This document shows, piece after piece, positions 34,001-41,652 of a stretch of 57,955 nucleotides of DNA; positions within the stretch are counted from its first letter, which is position 1, and the number at the start of each line of letters is the position of its first letter. The translations under genes and the position numbers were made by a program. The notes under the pieces were generated by a model, which worked only from the letters and a program-made list of their open reading frames with translations, searched no databases and had not been told where the DNA came from. The stretch is from the NCBI GenBank assembly GCA_945787635.1, contig CALZIK010000067.1, positions 1 through 57,955 of the forward strand, read 5' to 3'. Origin of the DNA: Thermoanaerobaculia bacterium (GTDB lineage Bacteria; Acidobacteriota; Thermoanaerobaculia; Multivoradales; JAHEKO01).

Positions 34001-34184
34001 CGTCGCCGCGGCGCTGGCGTTCAGCCCGGGGCTCAGCCGCAAGGGAGCCGCGATGGCGGAGCTGGTGGTTCTCAAAAAGAGCGTCCCCTTTCCGCCCGCG
34101 GGCTTTCCCGACCAGGCGCCACCGGCCCCCGATGACATCGTGATTGCCGAGCGGCTGGTGAACGACCGCCTGGTCTTGGGGTAG
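31023..34184 (+). CDS. Large protein of unknown function (1053 residues)
   Basis: I do not recognise this protein. It has a strong Shine-Dalgarno site (CAGGAGG) before the ATG, no signal peptide and no membrane segment, so it is probably cytoplasmic or exported by a non-Sec route. The first 250 residues are Gly/Ala-rich and beta-like (LGVVAEASGSPALALALAED, SAAGSIALGAGVAPTFDASV). From about 290 to 700 it is mostly helical with many Lys/Asp/Gln heptad-like stretches (QVLGLLDKWNKLDHEVATKLWS, DFDKLQEVRQTIDLLLEKRQSFYDKAV). The C-terminal third is mixed. No catalytic motif is obvious. Codon use and GC content look native. It is monocistronic between a membrane protein gene and a secreted protein gene. 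Confidence 0.8.
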   Translation: MARDLVLKKNKAFPGSASLGVVAEASGSPALALALAEDTRFPSGTTQLGKVNLSGETSQDIVFGKGAGKVTFGAKAGAFASIGVFPKGASVLAALELDSNLGTVTLDDVPDTHFLVLRTGYTSGASAAGSIALGAGVAPTFDASVERNGAFAVVRRLPKSTGARTAIQSTLDSWTLPRRVTTATDLEPGSWIVAEVDGSVGVKLGATYGYDFNWVRKAQLGGLSGDIGLRIQLGVSMALGFSASGKYAVVMSRDSDDASQKRLRLRLFKLESQGWDFALNGGATVTGDTGKFLPGQFDQFIAAVFGLDPAQLMADLANLEKWTNPQTPLPDLLADIGTDGMFELLSDLTGVDAEAKFDQARSQVLGLLDKWNKLDHEVATKLWSFVGAEGGADLARVRDFAQQVAGFDTESLRTLLTARFAEVRFLATPEGQWLESAVGNRLLSLLTVQKDVQSLQVVARKTLAVLDGSKLEATLTRLHQRIGDKLGIDKIEKAADQNSFDSLDAWLKAKVSGFLGSKVDFDKLQEVRQTIDLLLEKRQSFYDKAVAALNKSYQFSFAAAYQRNTAKSALLDVVFDFGNGDFSKELKDAVDGKFDRLLVESVDGVTLNVATLTHEINRQAKVSVDLPFFKKDVTEINKSLAKVSAAEDDGRILMYDLDASDVVTEAVDAKNLRNSRLAIGGVVSSRVGELRQYSADGLTYDYSFRQATEGLRSRALEFQLEPYVGAYFPDHFSPDASFATWLANIDRTIDSVEHNGAGVFGNTLISLDVSLPSEVTAAWLKAPTSAKDEAYAQMSRNLQAALKRTLVYHQFRDAAKFKSVQVAQTLLAYAAIPPSTSVAVTASSLTFDTNKDIYWDWKSKTVRRAMLENSASSANLGRSLGDVHRRLQAEPGLKSGTIDRYDPAKEVNLKSIVEAAMQSKQFESLLFVESQMVRSALAAGLAMAEFAAKIDRKPSEAVTALAKFGSQVTQAFNKRLGGVYDRGALRPLGSQLYVAAALAFSPGLSRKGAAMAELVVLKKSVPFPPAGFPDQAPPAPDDIVIAERLVNDRLVLG

Positions 34185-34215
34185 CCCCGGCGCCGGCGGG
34201 CACAGGACGTTTCGA

Positions 34216-34229
34216 CGAGGCCGGCCTCG
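34216..34229. repeat. 14-bp perfect palindrome downstream of the 1053-residue gene
   Basis: CGAGGCCGGCCTCG, 32 bp after the stop at 34184 and before a possible -10 (TAACAT, 34258-34263) for the next gene. It could be part of a terminator or an operator; no T-run follows. Confidence 0.35.
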
Positions 34230-34328
34230 CCGGACCGATCGGCCGACGAGAATCGTGTAACATTCGAACGTGGTTCTCGCCTGAGGACTGCTGCCGCCCG
34301 ACTCGAACGTCCACCTCGGAGACACCCG

Positions 34329-36110
34329 ATGCGCCTTCTCTCCAGCCTTGCGACTACGATTGCACTGACCCTCGCCACCCTCGCGGCGCCCGCCGCCTCC
34401 CTCACGGTGACCGACGACGCCCACGGTTGGTGCGGCACCGACGGATACCACAGCCGGCTGGTCGAGGCCGAGGCCACGCATCGGTTCTTCGAGAAGCGAG
34501 CGAATCGTGCCGATCTCACGAAGGGTCTGCGAGCTTTGCGCAGCGCCCCAACTGCCCGCAAGGAAGGCGACATTGTGGTCATCGAAGACGATGGGACTCT
34601 GGTCGCCTCTCGGAACCTGTTCGATTTCGAAAACGAATCGGTCCTCTTCCTGAAGAAGAAAGGAGGCGTGCGAGCCAAGCCGAGCGGCGCGGGAATCAAT
34701 CAAGACTTCGGCGATCGGATCGAAAACGCCGATTGGGGTGGCTGCACGACTATCGCTCCCGCCGACGACGATACCTTTCCGATCGATTTGCCTTTCAAGA
34801 TGAAGTTCTACGGTACCAAGTACGATCGGGTCTTCGTCAACTCCGACGGCAACCTCACCTTCGAGGCGCCCGATTGCGCTTCCGAAGAGCGCAGCCTTCA
34901 GCGCGTGCTCAACGGCCCGCCGCGGATCACGGCATTCTACGGCGACCTCGACCCGAGTGTCGCTAGCGGGGAGGCGGGCGTATTCGTCAAGAGGCGCAGC
35001 CGCAACGTCCAGGTGACCTGGAACCGGGTGCCGCAGTTCGGAACCTCGAACATGAATACTTTCCAGGTAACCGTATTCAAGACCGGCAAGGTTCTAATGT
35101 CGTTCGGCGCTGTCGAGGCTGCAGGCTCGATCGTCGGGGTCTCGCCCGGTCGCGGCACATCGGCCGATTTGGTCGACTTCAGCGAGGATCTTCCGGTGGG
35201 AGCCACCACGGCGTCGATTCTCGAGCGCTACAGCCTCTCTAATCTGGTTGATGACTTCGGCGTCGTCCAGACATTCTTCAACAACTTCAAGGACGACTAC
35301 GATCACGTCATCATCTGGCTCGACTTCTTCGCCAATCTCGGTGGCGCATTCGCCTACGAGATCAACATGAAGAACGACATCCAGGGAATCGGCCTGGGGA
35401 ACTTCGACTTCAGCGACTTCGTCGGGAGCGAGGGCCGGCTCGAGAGCATGCTGCAAATGGGCGCCCTGGATTCGTATCCCGATGATCCCTACGACAAGTT
35501 TCTCGGGACCAACAGCACGCTGGACGTTCTCGGCCAGGAAGCGGGACACCGCTGGCTGGCGTTCGTCCGGCTGGCGCTCGACGGCGAGATGTCCACCGAA
35601 CACCTCGGCCGCGCGCAATCGCACTGGAGCTTCTTCATGGATTCCGACGCGTCGGACATGGAGGGCAACGACATCGAAGACCTCGGGACCGGGCGGTTCT
35701 TTACGACCATAGGTGCGACCTCCCGTTTCAGCAGCCTGGATCAGTACATCATGGGGCTGATTCCGCCCGAGGACGTGGGGCCCCAGTTCTTCGTGCGCAA
35801 CGCCGTCGGCGACGGCGTCAACGTGAACCCCTCCTCAGCGCCGAGGATCGGCGTCGATTTCGGGGGCGAGCGCGTGGACTTCTCGGTGAACGATGTGATC
35901 GCCATGGAAGGGGTGCGGGTTCCGTCCGCGGCGAACGCTCGCAAGACTTTCAAGATGGCCTTCGTTCTCGTGGCCGAGCAGGGGAGGCCCGCTCGCGCCG
36001 AGTCGATCGCCAAACTGAAGACGATCGCCAAGGAATGGGTGAAGTATTTCGCGGCGGCGACCGACGGCAACGGTAAGATCTCGATCAAGCTCAAGAAGAA
36101 AAAGCGCTAG
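34329..36110 (+). CDS. Secreted NIDO-like protein with a zincin-like QExxH motif
   Basis: A 593-residue exported protein (signal peptide about 1-23). Residues about 115-330 contain PFKMKFYGTKYDRVFVNSDGNLTF and RITAFYGDLDP, the pattern of NIDO/nidogen-like beta domains. A later helix reads VLGQEAGHRWLAF: Q403-E404-A-G-H407, which resembles the zinc-protease HExxH with Gln in place of the first His. FSSLDQYIMGL (about 470) could provide a downstream ligand region, as in metzincin-like folds. It ends with a Lys-rich tail. It may be an inactive or unusual metalloprotease, or the motif may be accidental. The ribosome binding site is weak (GGAGAC). Confidence 0.6.
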   Translation: MRLLSSLATTIALTLATLAAPAASLTVTDDAHGWCGTDGYHSRLVEAEATHRFFEKRANRADLTKGLRALRSAPTARKEGDIVVIEDDGTLVASRNLFDFENESVLFLKKKGGVRAKPSGAGINQDFGDRIENADWGGCTTIAPADDDTFPIDLPFKMKFYGTKYDRVFVNSDGNLTFEAPDCASEERSLQRVLNGPPRITAFYGDLDPSVASGEAGVFVKRRSRNVQVTWNRVPQFGTSNMNTFQVTVFKTGKVLMSFGAVEAAGSIVGVSPGRGTSADLVDFSEDLPVGATTASILERYSLSNLVDDFGVVQTFFNNFKDDYDHVIIWLDFFANLGGAFAYEINMKNDIQGIGLGNFDFSDFVGSEGRLESMLQMGALDSYPDDPYDKFLGTNSTLDVLGQEAGHRWLAFVRLALDGEMSTEHLGRAQSHWSFFMDSDASDMEGNDIEDLGTGRFFTTIGATSRFSSLDQYIMGLIPPEDVGPQFFVRNAVGDGVNVNPSSAPRIGVDFGGERVDFSVNDVIAMEGVRVPSAANARKTFKMAFVLVAEQGRPARAESIAKLKTIAKEWVKYFAAATDGNGKISIKLKKKKR

Positions 36111-36132
36111 CCCGGACACCGCCCCAGAGGAT

Positions 36133-36175
36133 GCTGCGAGCGCGCCTGGGCGCGCGCTCGCAGCCTGTGGTTTTT
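36133..36175 (+). terminator. Rho-independent terminator after the NIDO-like gene
   Basis: A perfect 13-bp GC-rich stem, GCTGCGAGCGCGC (36133-36145) with GCGCGCTCGCAGC (36152-36164), loop of 6 nt, then CTGTGG and TTTTT (36171-36175). The T-run is displaced by 6 nt but the overall form is that of an intrinsic terminator. It lies between 36110 and dnaB. Confidence 0.7.
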
Positions 36176-36179
36176 GGCG

Positions 36180-36185
36180 TAGAAT
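36180..36185 (+). promoter_or_regulatory. -10-like TAGAAT ahead of dnaB
   Basis: TAGAAT (5 of 6 to TATAAT) lies 39 nt before the dnaB ATG, immediately after the upstream terminator. No clear -35 and no clear ribosome binding site. Confidence 0.35.
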
Positions 36186-36224
36186 CAAAAGCCCTCGCAC
36201 CACCCCCGAGATGATCCGAAATCG

Positions 36225-37583
36225 ATGATCGAGCCGCTCGAACGAACAGCCTCCCTGCCTCACAGCGATGAGTCGGAGCGAGCGGTTCTGGGCGGAGTTC
36301 TGGTCGATCCCGGCGTTTTTCCGACGCTTTCCGGGCGTCTGACGCCGGAGGACTTCTTCGCCGAGCGCAACCGGGTCATCTACGACGCGATGCTCGGCGT
36401 GCAGGCGGCGGGGGAGCCGATCGACATGCGCACGCTCCAGGCGCAGCTCGAGCAGCGCAAGCAGCTCGAGAAGATCGGCGGACTTGCCTATCTGGCGAGC
36501 CTGGATCTCGAGCTGCCCGATCTCGGACGGCTCGACAGCTACATCGAAATCGTCAAGGAGCGCTCGGTGCGCCGCCGTTTGATCGCAGCCTGCGGCGACA
36601 TCACCCGGGACTGCCTCGACGGCGGCCTGATCGCGCAGGAAGCCCTCGGCCGCGCCGAGCAGGCGATCCTGGGCCTCGGCGAGGACGCGATCCAGAAGGG
36701 ATTCGTGCCGATCTCGAGAATCTTCAACGAGACCATCTCGGATCTCGAGGAACGGCCGACGTCGGGTCTGGTCGGCCTGGGCACGGGCTTCAACGATCTC
36801 GACGACATGACCAAGGGCCTGGCCGCGGGCAACCTGGTCATCGTGGCCGGTCGGCCCGGCATGGGCAAGACCAGCCTGGCTCTCAACATCGCCGAGCATG
36901 TCGCGATCCGCGAGAACAAGGCCGTGGGCGTGTTCTCGCTCGAGATGTCCAACCACGAGCTGGCGCTGCGCGTGATTTCGGCCGAGTCGGACGTTCCTTT
37001 CGGCCCGCTCCGCTCGGGGCACCTCTCGCAGCGCCAGTGGAACAAGGTGGTCGAGACGGTTCGCAGCACCTCTAACGCTCCGCTTTTCATCGACGACTCG
37101 GCCAGCCCGACCTTGCTGGAGATCGGCTCGAAAGCCCGAAGGCTCAAGGCCGAGCAGGATCTCGGCATGATTGTCGTGGACTACCTGCAGCTGATGCAGG
37201 CGGGCGGGCGATACGAGAACCGCAACCTCGAGATCTCGGCAATCACTCGTGGCTTGAAGCAGCTCGCCAAGGAGCTCGACATACCGGTCGTCGCGCTGTC
37301 TCAGCTGTCGCGCAACCCCGAGCGCAGGGGCAGCGATCGCCGGCCGCAGCTCGCCGATTTGCGCGAATCGGGGTCGATCGAGCAGGACGCCGATCTGGTC
37401 GCCTTCATCTACCGCGACGAGGTCTACCACGAAGACACCGAGGATCCGGGGATCGCCGAGATCATCATCGCCAAGCACCGCAACGGCGAGACCGGCACCA
37501 TCCGACTGGTCTTTTTCGGCGAGAACACGCGATTCAGGAATCTGGCCAAACACTCCGACCGAGAGGCTCCGCCTCCCTTCTAG
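36225..37583 (+). CDS. dnaB: Replicative DNA helicase DnaB
   Basis: A 452-residue hexameric helicase that unwinds DNA ahead of the replisome. The N-terminal domain (about 10-150) begins SDESERAVLGGVLVDP; the RecA-like domain holds Walker A GRPGMGKTS (about 211-219), Walker B IVVDYLQLM, the LSQLSRNPERR region and the C-terminal arginine-finger strand with GTIRLVFF. The length is standard and no intein is present. It is followed 36 nt later by the lipid-transport permease, an association that is probably incidental. Confidence 0.97.
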   Translation: MIEPLERTASLPHSDESERAVLGGVLVDPGVFPTLSGRLTPEDFFAERNRVIYDAMLGVQAAGEPIDMRTLQAQLEQRKQLEKIGGLAYLASLDLELPDLGRLDSYIEIVKERSVRRRLIAACGDITRDCLDGGLIAQEALGRAEQAILGLGEDAIQKGFVPISRIFNETISDLEERPTSGLVGLGTGFNDLDDMTKGLAAGNLVIVAGRPGMGKTSLALNIAEHVAIRENKAVGVFSLEMSNHELALRVISAESDVPFGPLRSGHLSQRQWNKVVETVRSTSNAPLFIDDSASPTLLEIGSKARRLKAEQDLGMIVVDYLQLMQAGGRYENRNLEISAITRGLKQLAKELDIPVVALSQLSRNPERRGSDRRPQLADLRESGSIEQDADLVAFIYRDEVYHEDTEDPGIAEIIIAKHRNGETGTIRLVFFGENTRFRNLAKHSDREAPPPF

Positions 37584-37619
37584 GCCCGGCTGCGGATTTC
37601 CTCTTCTTTCCGATCGCCG

Positions 37620-38372
37620 ATGAGCGTTCTTCCCTTCGAGGGCTTCTTTCGTGAAGTCGGCCGGTTCGGTCGCATCCTCTGGCGGGTGCTCGCGTGGACG
37701 CCTCGGCCGCCGTACGATTTCCGCGAGCTGGGTCGCCAAATGGTCAGGGTCGGCGTCGACTCCTTGCCGGTGGTGATGCTGACCGCAATGTTCACCGGCA
37801 TGGTGATGGCGCTGCAGACCTTTAACGTACTCGCACGGTTCGGCGCGGAGCGCTACGTCGGCTCGCTGGTCTCGCTGTCCATGGTGCGTGAGCTGGCGGC
37901 AGTCCTGAGCGGGCTGGTTCTCGCGGGACGCGCGGGCTCGGCGATGGGTGCCGAGCTGGGAACCATGCGCGTCACCGAGCAGATCGACGCCCTCGAGGTG
38001 ATGGCGACCGACCCGGTCCACTACCTGGTGGTGCCGAGAGTGTGGGCGACCACGATCATGATGCCGCTGCTGGTGCTGCTCGCCGACGGCATGGGGATCT
38101 GGGGCGGCTACCTCGTCGCGGTCGTCTTGATGGGCGCGAATCCGGTAAGCCACATGGACAACACCTTCCGATTCATGGAGGTCAGCGATCTGACGTCGGG
38201 CCTGATCAAGGCGGCCGCGTTCGGCTTGCTGATCGCCGCAATCGGTTGCCAGCAGGGCCTCTACACCCGAGGCGGCGCCGAGGGCGTCGGCCGGGCGACC
38301 ACCCGATCGGTGGTTCTGGCCAGCATCGCCATTCTGATCTCCGACTTTTTCCTCACCAAACTGCTGTTCTGA
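37620..38372 (+). CDS. mlaE: MlaE-type ABC transporter permease
   Basis: A 250-residue inner-membrane permease of the MlaE family, which with MlaF and an MCE protein moves phospholipids between the inner and outer membranes. It has an amphipathic N-terminal interface helix and about five membrane segments. Family landmarks are MLTAMFTGMVMALQ, LAAVLSGLVLAGRAGSAMGAELGTMRVTEQIDALEVM and the late NTFRFMEVSDL. It starts an mlaE-mlaF-MCE unit with very short spacing (5 nt to mlaF). No MlaB or MlaC gene follows in this window. Confidence 0.9.
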   Translation: MSVLPFEGFFREVGRFGRILWRVLAWTPRPPYDFRELGRQMVRVGVDSLPVVMLTAMFTGMVMALQTFNVLARFGAERYVGSLVSLSMVRELAAVLSGLVLAGRAGSAMGAELGTMRVTEQIDALEVMATDPVHYLVVPRVWATTIMMPLLVLLADGMGIWGGYLVAVVLMGANPVSHMDNTFRFMEVSDLTSGLIKAAAFGLLIAAIGCQQGLYTRGGAEGVGRATTRSVVLASIAILISDFFLTKLLF

Positions 38373-38377
38373 ATTCG

Positions 38378-39139
38378 ATGAGTCCCGAGAACAACATCGT
38401 CGAGCTTCGAGGGCTGCGCAAGGCCTTCGGCAAAAAGGTCATTCTCGATGGCCTCGACCTCGACGTGCCTCGAGGAGAATCCACCGTGATCATCGGTGGC
38501 TCCGGGACCGGAAAGAGCGTGCTTCTCAAGCACATGATCGGGCTGCTGCGGCCGGATGCGGGGAGCGTCAAGGTGGATGGAGTGGAGCTTTCGACGCTCG
38601 ACAACCGGGAGCTGACCCGCTTTCGCTCCCGCTTCGGGATGGCGTTTCAGGAAGGCGCACTGTTCGACTCGATGACCGTGGCGAAGAATGTGGCCTTTCC
38701 GTTGGTGCGCCTGGGGCTGGGCTCCGAGAAAGAGCGCGCAAAGAGGGTAGAGGAGTGCCTCGCCCTGGTAAGGCTGGAGGACGCGGGGGCGAAACTGCCC
38801 TCGCAGCTCTCGGGAGGCATGCGGCGCCGGGTCGGCTTCGCCCGGGCGATCGCCCACCGACCCGAGGTTCTGCTCTTCGACGAGCCCACCACCGGCCTCG
38901 ACCCGGTCACCAAAGACGTCATCGACGAGCTGATCGTCGAGCTGAAAGAAACCCTCGGAGCAACGGTCGTGACAATCACGCACGACATGGAAAGCGTATT
39001 CAAGATCGCCGACTGGATCGGCATGCTCCACGGCGGCGTCATCGTCGCCCGGGCCGCGCCTGGCGAGTTTCGATCTCTCACGGACCCGAGAGTCAGAGAG
39101 TTCCTGGGCCGGACCGTCGGAGCCCACCAGACCCACTAG
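38378..39139 (+). CDS. mlaF: MlaF-type ABC transporter ATPase
   Basis: A 253-residue ABC ATPase that powers the MlaE permease. Walker A GGSGTGKSV (about 39-47), Q-loop AFQEGALFDSMT (the MlaF variant of the Q-loop), signature LSGGMRRRVG, Walker B VLLFDEPTTGLDP and H-loop THDMESVFKIAD are all intact. The ATG at 38378 lies 5 nt after the mlaE stop; the longer frame starting inside mlaE is not used. The MCE gene begins 11 nt after its stop. Confidence 0.92.
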   Translation: MSPENNIVELRGLRKAFGKKVILDGLDLDVPRGESTVIIGGSGTGKSVLLKHMIGLLRPDAGSVKVDGVELSTLDNRELTRFRSRFGMAFQEGALFDSMTVAKNVAFPLVRLGLGSEKERAKRVEECLALVRLEDAGAKLPSQLSGGMRRRVGFARAIAHRPEVLLFDEPTTGLDPVTKDVIDELIVELKETLGATVVTITHDMESVFKIADWIGMLHGGVIVARAAPGEFRSLTDPRVREFLGRTVGAHQTH

Positions 39140-39150
39140 GGAGAGAAGAG

Positions 39151-40617
39151 ATGTCCAATACCGTCAAGATCGGAATCTTCGTCACAGCCGCGCTCGCGCT
39201 GCTGGGGTATTTCATCCTCAAGATCGAAGACCTGCGCCTGTTCTCCGGCGAGGGCGGCCGGGTCGAAGCGTCATTCGCGTCCGTGGCCGGTCTCGACGAC
39301 AAGGCGGCGGTTCGGGTCGCGGGCGTGAGGGTCGGCCGCGTGGACGGCATCCGGCTGGCCGAGGACCGCGCCTTTGTGGCGCTGCTTCTGGAGAGTCCGG
39401 TGGAGCTTCGCGAGGGCGCGAGCGCCTCGATAGCCAACATGGGCCTTCTGGGCGACAAGTACGTCGAGCTCGATCCCGGACCCGGGGGCGCGCCGATTCT
39501 GGCCGAAGGAGCGGTTCTGCCGGGCACGATCCCGATCGGCGTAGACGAGGCCATGGAGCGTTTCAACAGCATCGGCGCGTCGCTCGACCGGGCACTCGAA
39601 GCGATGGATCCGGTCGAATCGGGCCGATCGGTCAAGAACCTCCTGGCCTCTCTCGAGGCCTCGACAGCCGCGATCCAGGCGATGGTCACCGCCAATCGCG
39701 ACGAAATCGACGGTTCGATGCGCAACTTCGAGCGGTTCAGTGCGGTTCTGGCTGAAGAGCTGCCGAAGATCGCGCAGCAGACGACTCAGGTGATCGAGAA
39801 GTTCGAAGCGATTCTTGCCGAGAATCGGGGCGACGCGCGCCTCTCGATGGAGCGAATGGCGGCGGCGACCGAGACCCTCAAGAGATCCTTGGAAAACTTC
39901 GAGAAGGTGTCGGGGCAGATCGCCAGCGGCGAGGGCACGGTCGGCAAGCTCCTCAACGACGATGCGGCTCACGATTCTCTGGTCAACGCGCTCGCCAGCG
40001 TCGAGTCCGGCGTCGGCCAGCTCACCGACACCCTCGGAAGGGTCAAGCGCCTGGAACTCGAGCTGGGATTCGAAGGCTACTACCTCGACACTTTCGAGGA
40101 TTCGCGCTCCGAGTTTTCTCTGAAGCTCGACCCCAAGAGCGGCAGCAAACGCTTCTACCAGGCCTCGTTGGTGGACGATCCGCGTGGAAGAGTGCGGATC
40201 GAGACTCGGGAGACCACCGAGACCGGTCCAAGCGGAGAAGCTGAGACCACCACGGTTCGGACCGTTCGTACCGACGACGACACGACGCTTACGGCCCAGG
40301 TGGGCTTCGGCCTGAGCCCAGAGACCCGATTCCGGGCGGGCCTGATCGAGTCCACAGCGGGCGCCGGGCTGGATTTCGACCTCTTCGACCGCCAGCTCCT
40401 GGTGTCGTTTGACGCTTTTGACTTCAGCCGCGAAGACGACTTGAGTCCGCGCCTGCGCCTCACCACGCGCTGGACCTTCAACCGCAAGGCGTACCTGGTC
40501 GGCGGGCTCGACGACTTCCTGGAGAGCGACCGCGACTCGTTCTTTCTGGGCGCCGGCATTCGCTGGTCGGACGACGATCTGAAGTACCTTTTGGGCTCGT
40601 TGCCGCGGACGAATTGA
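39151..40617 (+). CDS. MCE/MlaD-family protein with C-terminal beta-barrel-like region
   Basis: A 488-residue periplasmic protein with one N-terminal membrane anchor (about 5-23), an MCE domain (about 35-110; EASFASVAGLDDKAAVRVAGVRVGRV and LLGDKYVELDPG), a helical region (about 125-300; EGTVGKLLNDDAAHDSL), and a C-terminal 180 residues of alternating beta strands (FEGYYLDTF, FSLKLDPK, LTAQVGFGLSP, FRAGLIESTAGAGLDF, YLVGGLDDFL) ending in an aromatic-poor strand. Proteobacterial MlaD is about 180 residues, so this is much longer. It could bridge the periplasm, with the C-terminus at the outer membrane (inference). Strong Shine-Dalgarno (GGGAGAGAAG). Third gene of the mla-type unit. Confidence 0.85.
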   Translation: MSNTVKIGIFVTAALALLGYFILKIEDLRLFSGEGGRVEASFASVAGLDDKAAVRVAGVRVGRVDGIRLAEDRAFVALLLESPVELREGASASIANMGLLGDKYVELDPGPGGAPILAEGAVLPGTIPIGVDEAMERFNSIGASLDRALEAMDPVESGRSVKNLLASLEASTAAIQAMVTANRDEIDGSMRNFERFSAVLAEELPKIAQQTTQVIEKFEAILAENRGDARLSMERMAAATETLKRSLENFEKVSGQIASGEGTVGKLLNDDAAHDSLVNALASVESGVGQLTDTLGRVKRLELELGFEGYYLDTFEDSRSEFSLKLDPKSGSKRFYQASLVDDPRGRVRIETRETTETGPSGEAETTTVRTVRTDDDTTLTAQVGFGLSPETRFRAGLIESTAGAGLDFDLFDRQLLVSFDAFDFSREDDLSPRLRLTTRWTFNRKAYLVGGLDDFLESDRDSFFLGAGIRWSDDDLKYLLGSLPRTN

Positions 40618-40628
40618 AGGGGGCGCGG

Positions 40629-40689
40629 TAGCGTCGAACCTCCGTGTGCGACGGTTCGGGGGACGTCGGGCACGGGGTTCCCGACGCTA
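40629..40689. repeat. Nested inverted repeat between convergent MCE and purC genes
   Basis: TAGCGTCG (40629-40636) pairs with CGACGCTA (40682-40689) as an outer stem. Inside are CGAACC/GGTTCG (40635-40640, 40653-40658) and GTCGGG/CCCGAC (40665-40670, 40680-40685). The arrangement resembles a dispersed palindromic (REP-like) element or a bidirectional terminator; no second copy was noticed in this window. Confidence 0.5.
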
Positions 40690-40732
40690 CGCCGTGATGG
40701 AACGGTCTTGCCCGCGGTAACGCCACACGGCC

Positions 40733-41647
40733 TTACAGCTCGGGGTCGCGGCCGGTGACGCGCCGAAAGGCCTCGAGGTATCGCTCGAGGGTGCCTCGGA
40801 CGACGCTTGCGGGTAGGGGCGGTGGCTCGGACTCGTGATCCCAGCCGCTCTCGTCCAGCCAGTTGCGCACGTACTGCTTGTCGAACGAGACCGGCTCCCG
40901 GCCCGGCGTCCAGGCGCTGGCCTCCCAGAAGCGCGAGGAATCGGGCGTCAGGACCTCGTCGATCAGGAAAATCTCGTCATCGATCATCCCGAACTCGAAC
41001 TTGGTGTCGGCCAGCAGCAGACCGGCGCTCTCGAGCACCCGAGTACCGGCGGCGAAGATCTCCAATGTGAGGTCGCGCAGCGAGGTCGCGAGTTCGTTCC
41101 CGACTCCCGCCGTCATGACCTCGAAGGAGACGTTCTCGTCGTGGCCGGTCTCGGCTTTGGTCGCGGGAGTGAAGATGGCCTCCGGGAGCCGATCCGCGCG
41201 GCGGAGGCCGGGTGGCAGCTTGACGCCGCAGACCTCGGCGGAGGCGGTGTACTCGCGAAAGCCGCTCCCGGCGAGATAGCCTCGCGCGACGCATTCGAAC
41301 GGCACGACTCGGGCCTTCCTGACCAGGACGGATCGGCCCTCGAGGACCTCCCGATGTTCCGACAGCGCCGATGGGAAGTCCCTCGGGTCGGTCGCGAGGA
41401 CGTGGTTCGGGACGCGCTCCTCAAAGCGTTCGAACCAGAAGTTGGTGAGTTGGTTGAGGATCTTTCCCTTGCCGGGGATCGCCGGGCTCAGGACGTGATC
41501 GTAGGCCGAGATCCGGTCGCAGGCGACGAGAAGAAGAGTCTCACCGAGGTCATAGATGTCACGGACCTTGCCGCGATGAGGCGGCTCGAGCCCCGCCAGA
41601 TTGGTTTCGCGGACGGCTTGGTCAGCCGCGCCGTCGAGAGATTCCAT
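40733..41647 (-). CDS. purC: Phosphoribosylaminoimidazole-succinocarboxamide synthase (SAICAR synthetase)
   Basis: A 304-residue purine biosynthesis enzyme that joins CAIR with aspartate using ATP. GKVRDIYD (ATP-binding loop), DRISAYDHVL, IPGKGKILNQLTNFWF and ECVARGYLAGSG are all conserved. The length matches the longer, eukaryote-like subclass. The ATG at 41647 has no Shine-Dalgarno site; TACTCT stands 7 nt before it and overlaps the stop codon of the upstream cyclase-like gene, so it may be leaderless from an internal promoter. Confidence 0.95.
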   Translation of the reverse strand: MESLDGAADQAVRETNLAGLEPPHRGKVRDIYDLGETLLLVACDRISAYDHVLSPAIPGKGKILNQLTNFWFERFEERVPNHVLATDPRDFPSALSEHREVLEGRSVLVRKARVVPFECVARGYLAGSGFREYTASAEVCGVKLPPGLRRADRLPEAIFTPATKAETGHDENVSFEVMTAGVGNELATSLRDLTLEIFAAGTRVLESAGLLLADTKFEFGMIDDEIFLIDEVLTPDSSRFWEASAWTPGREPVSFDKQYVRNWLDESGWDHESEPPPLPASVVRGTLERYLEAFRRVTGRDPEL

Positions 41648-41652
41648 GGCGC

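Noticed and set aside
35835-38153. A 772-codon minus-strand frame across dnaB and mlaE
   Set aside because: It is antisense to two certain core genes and its product is low-complexity His/Arg/Asp-rich sequence typical of a shadow frame.
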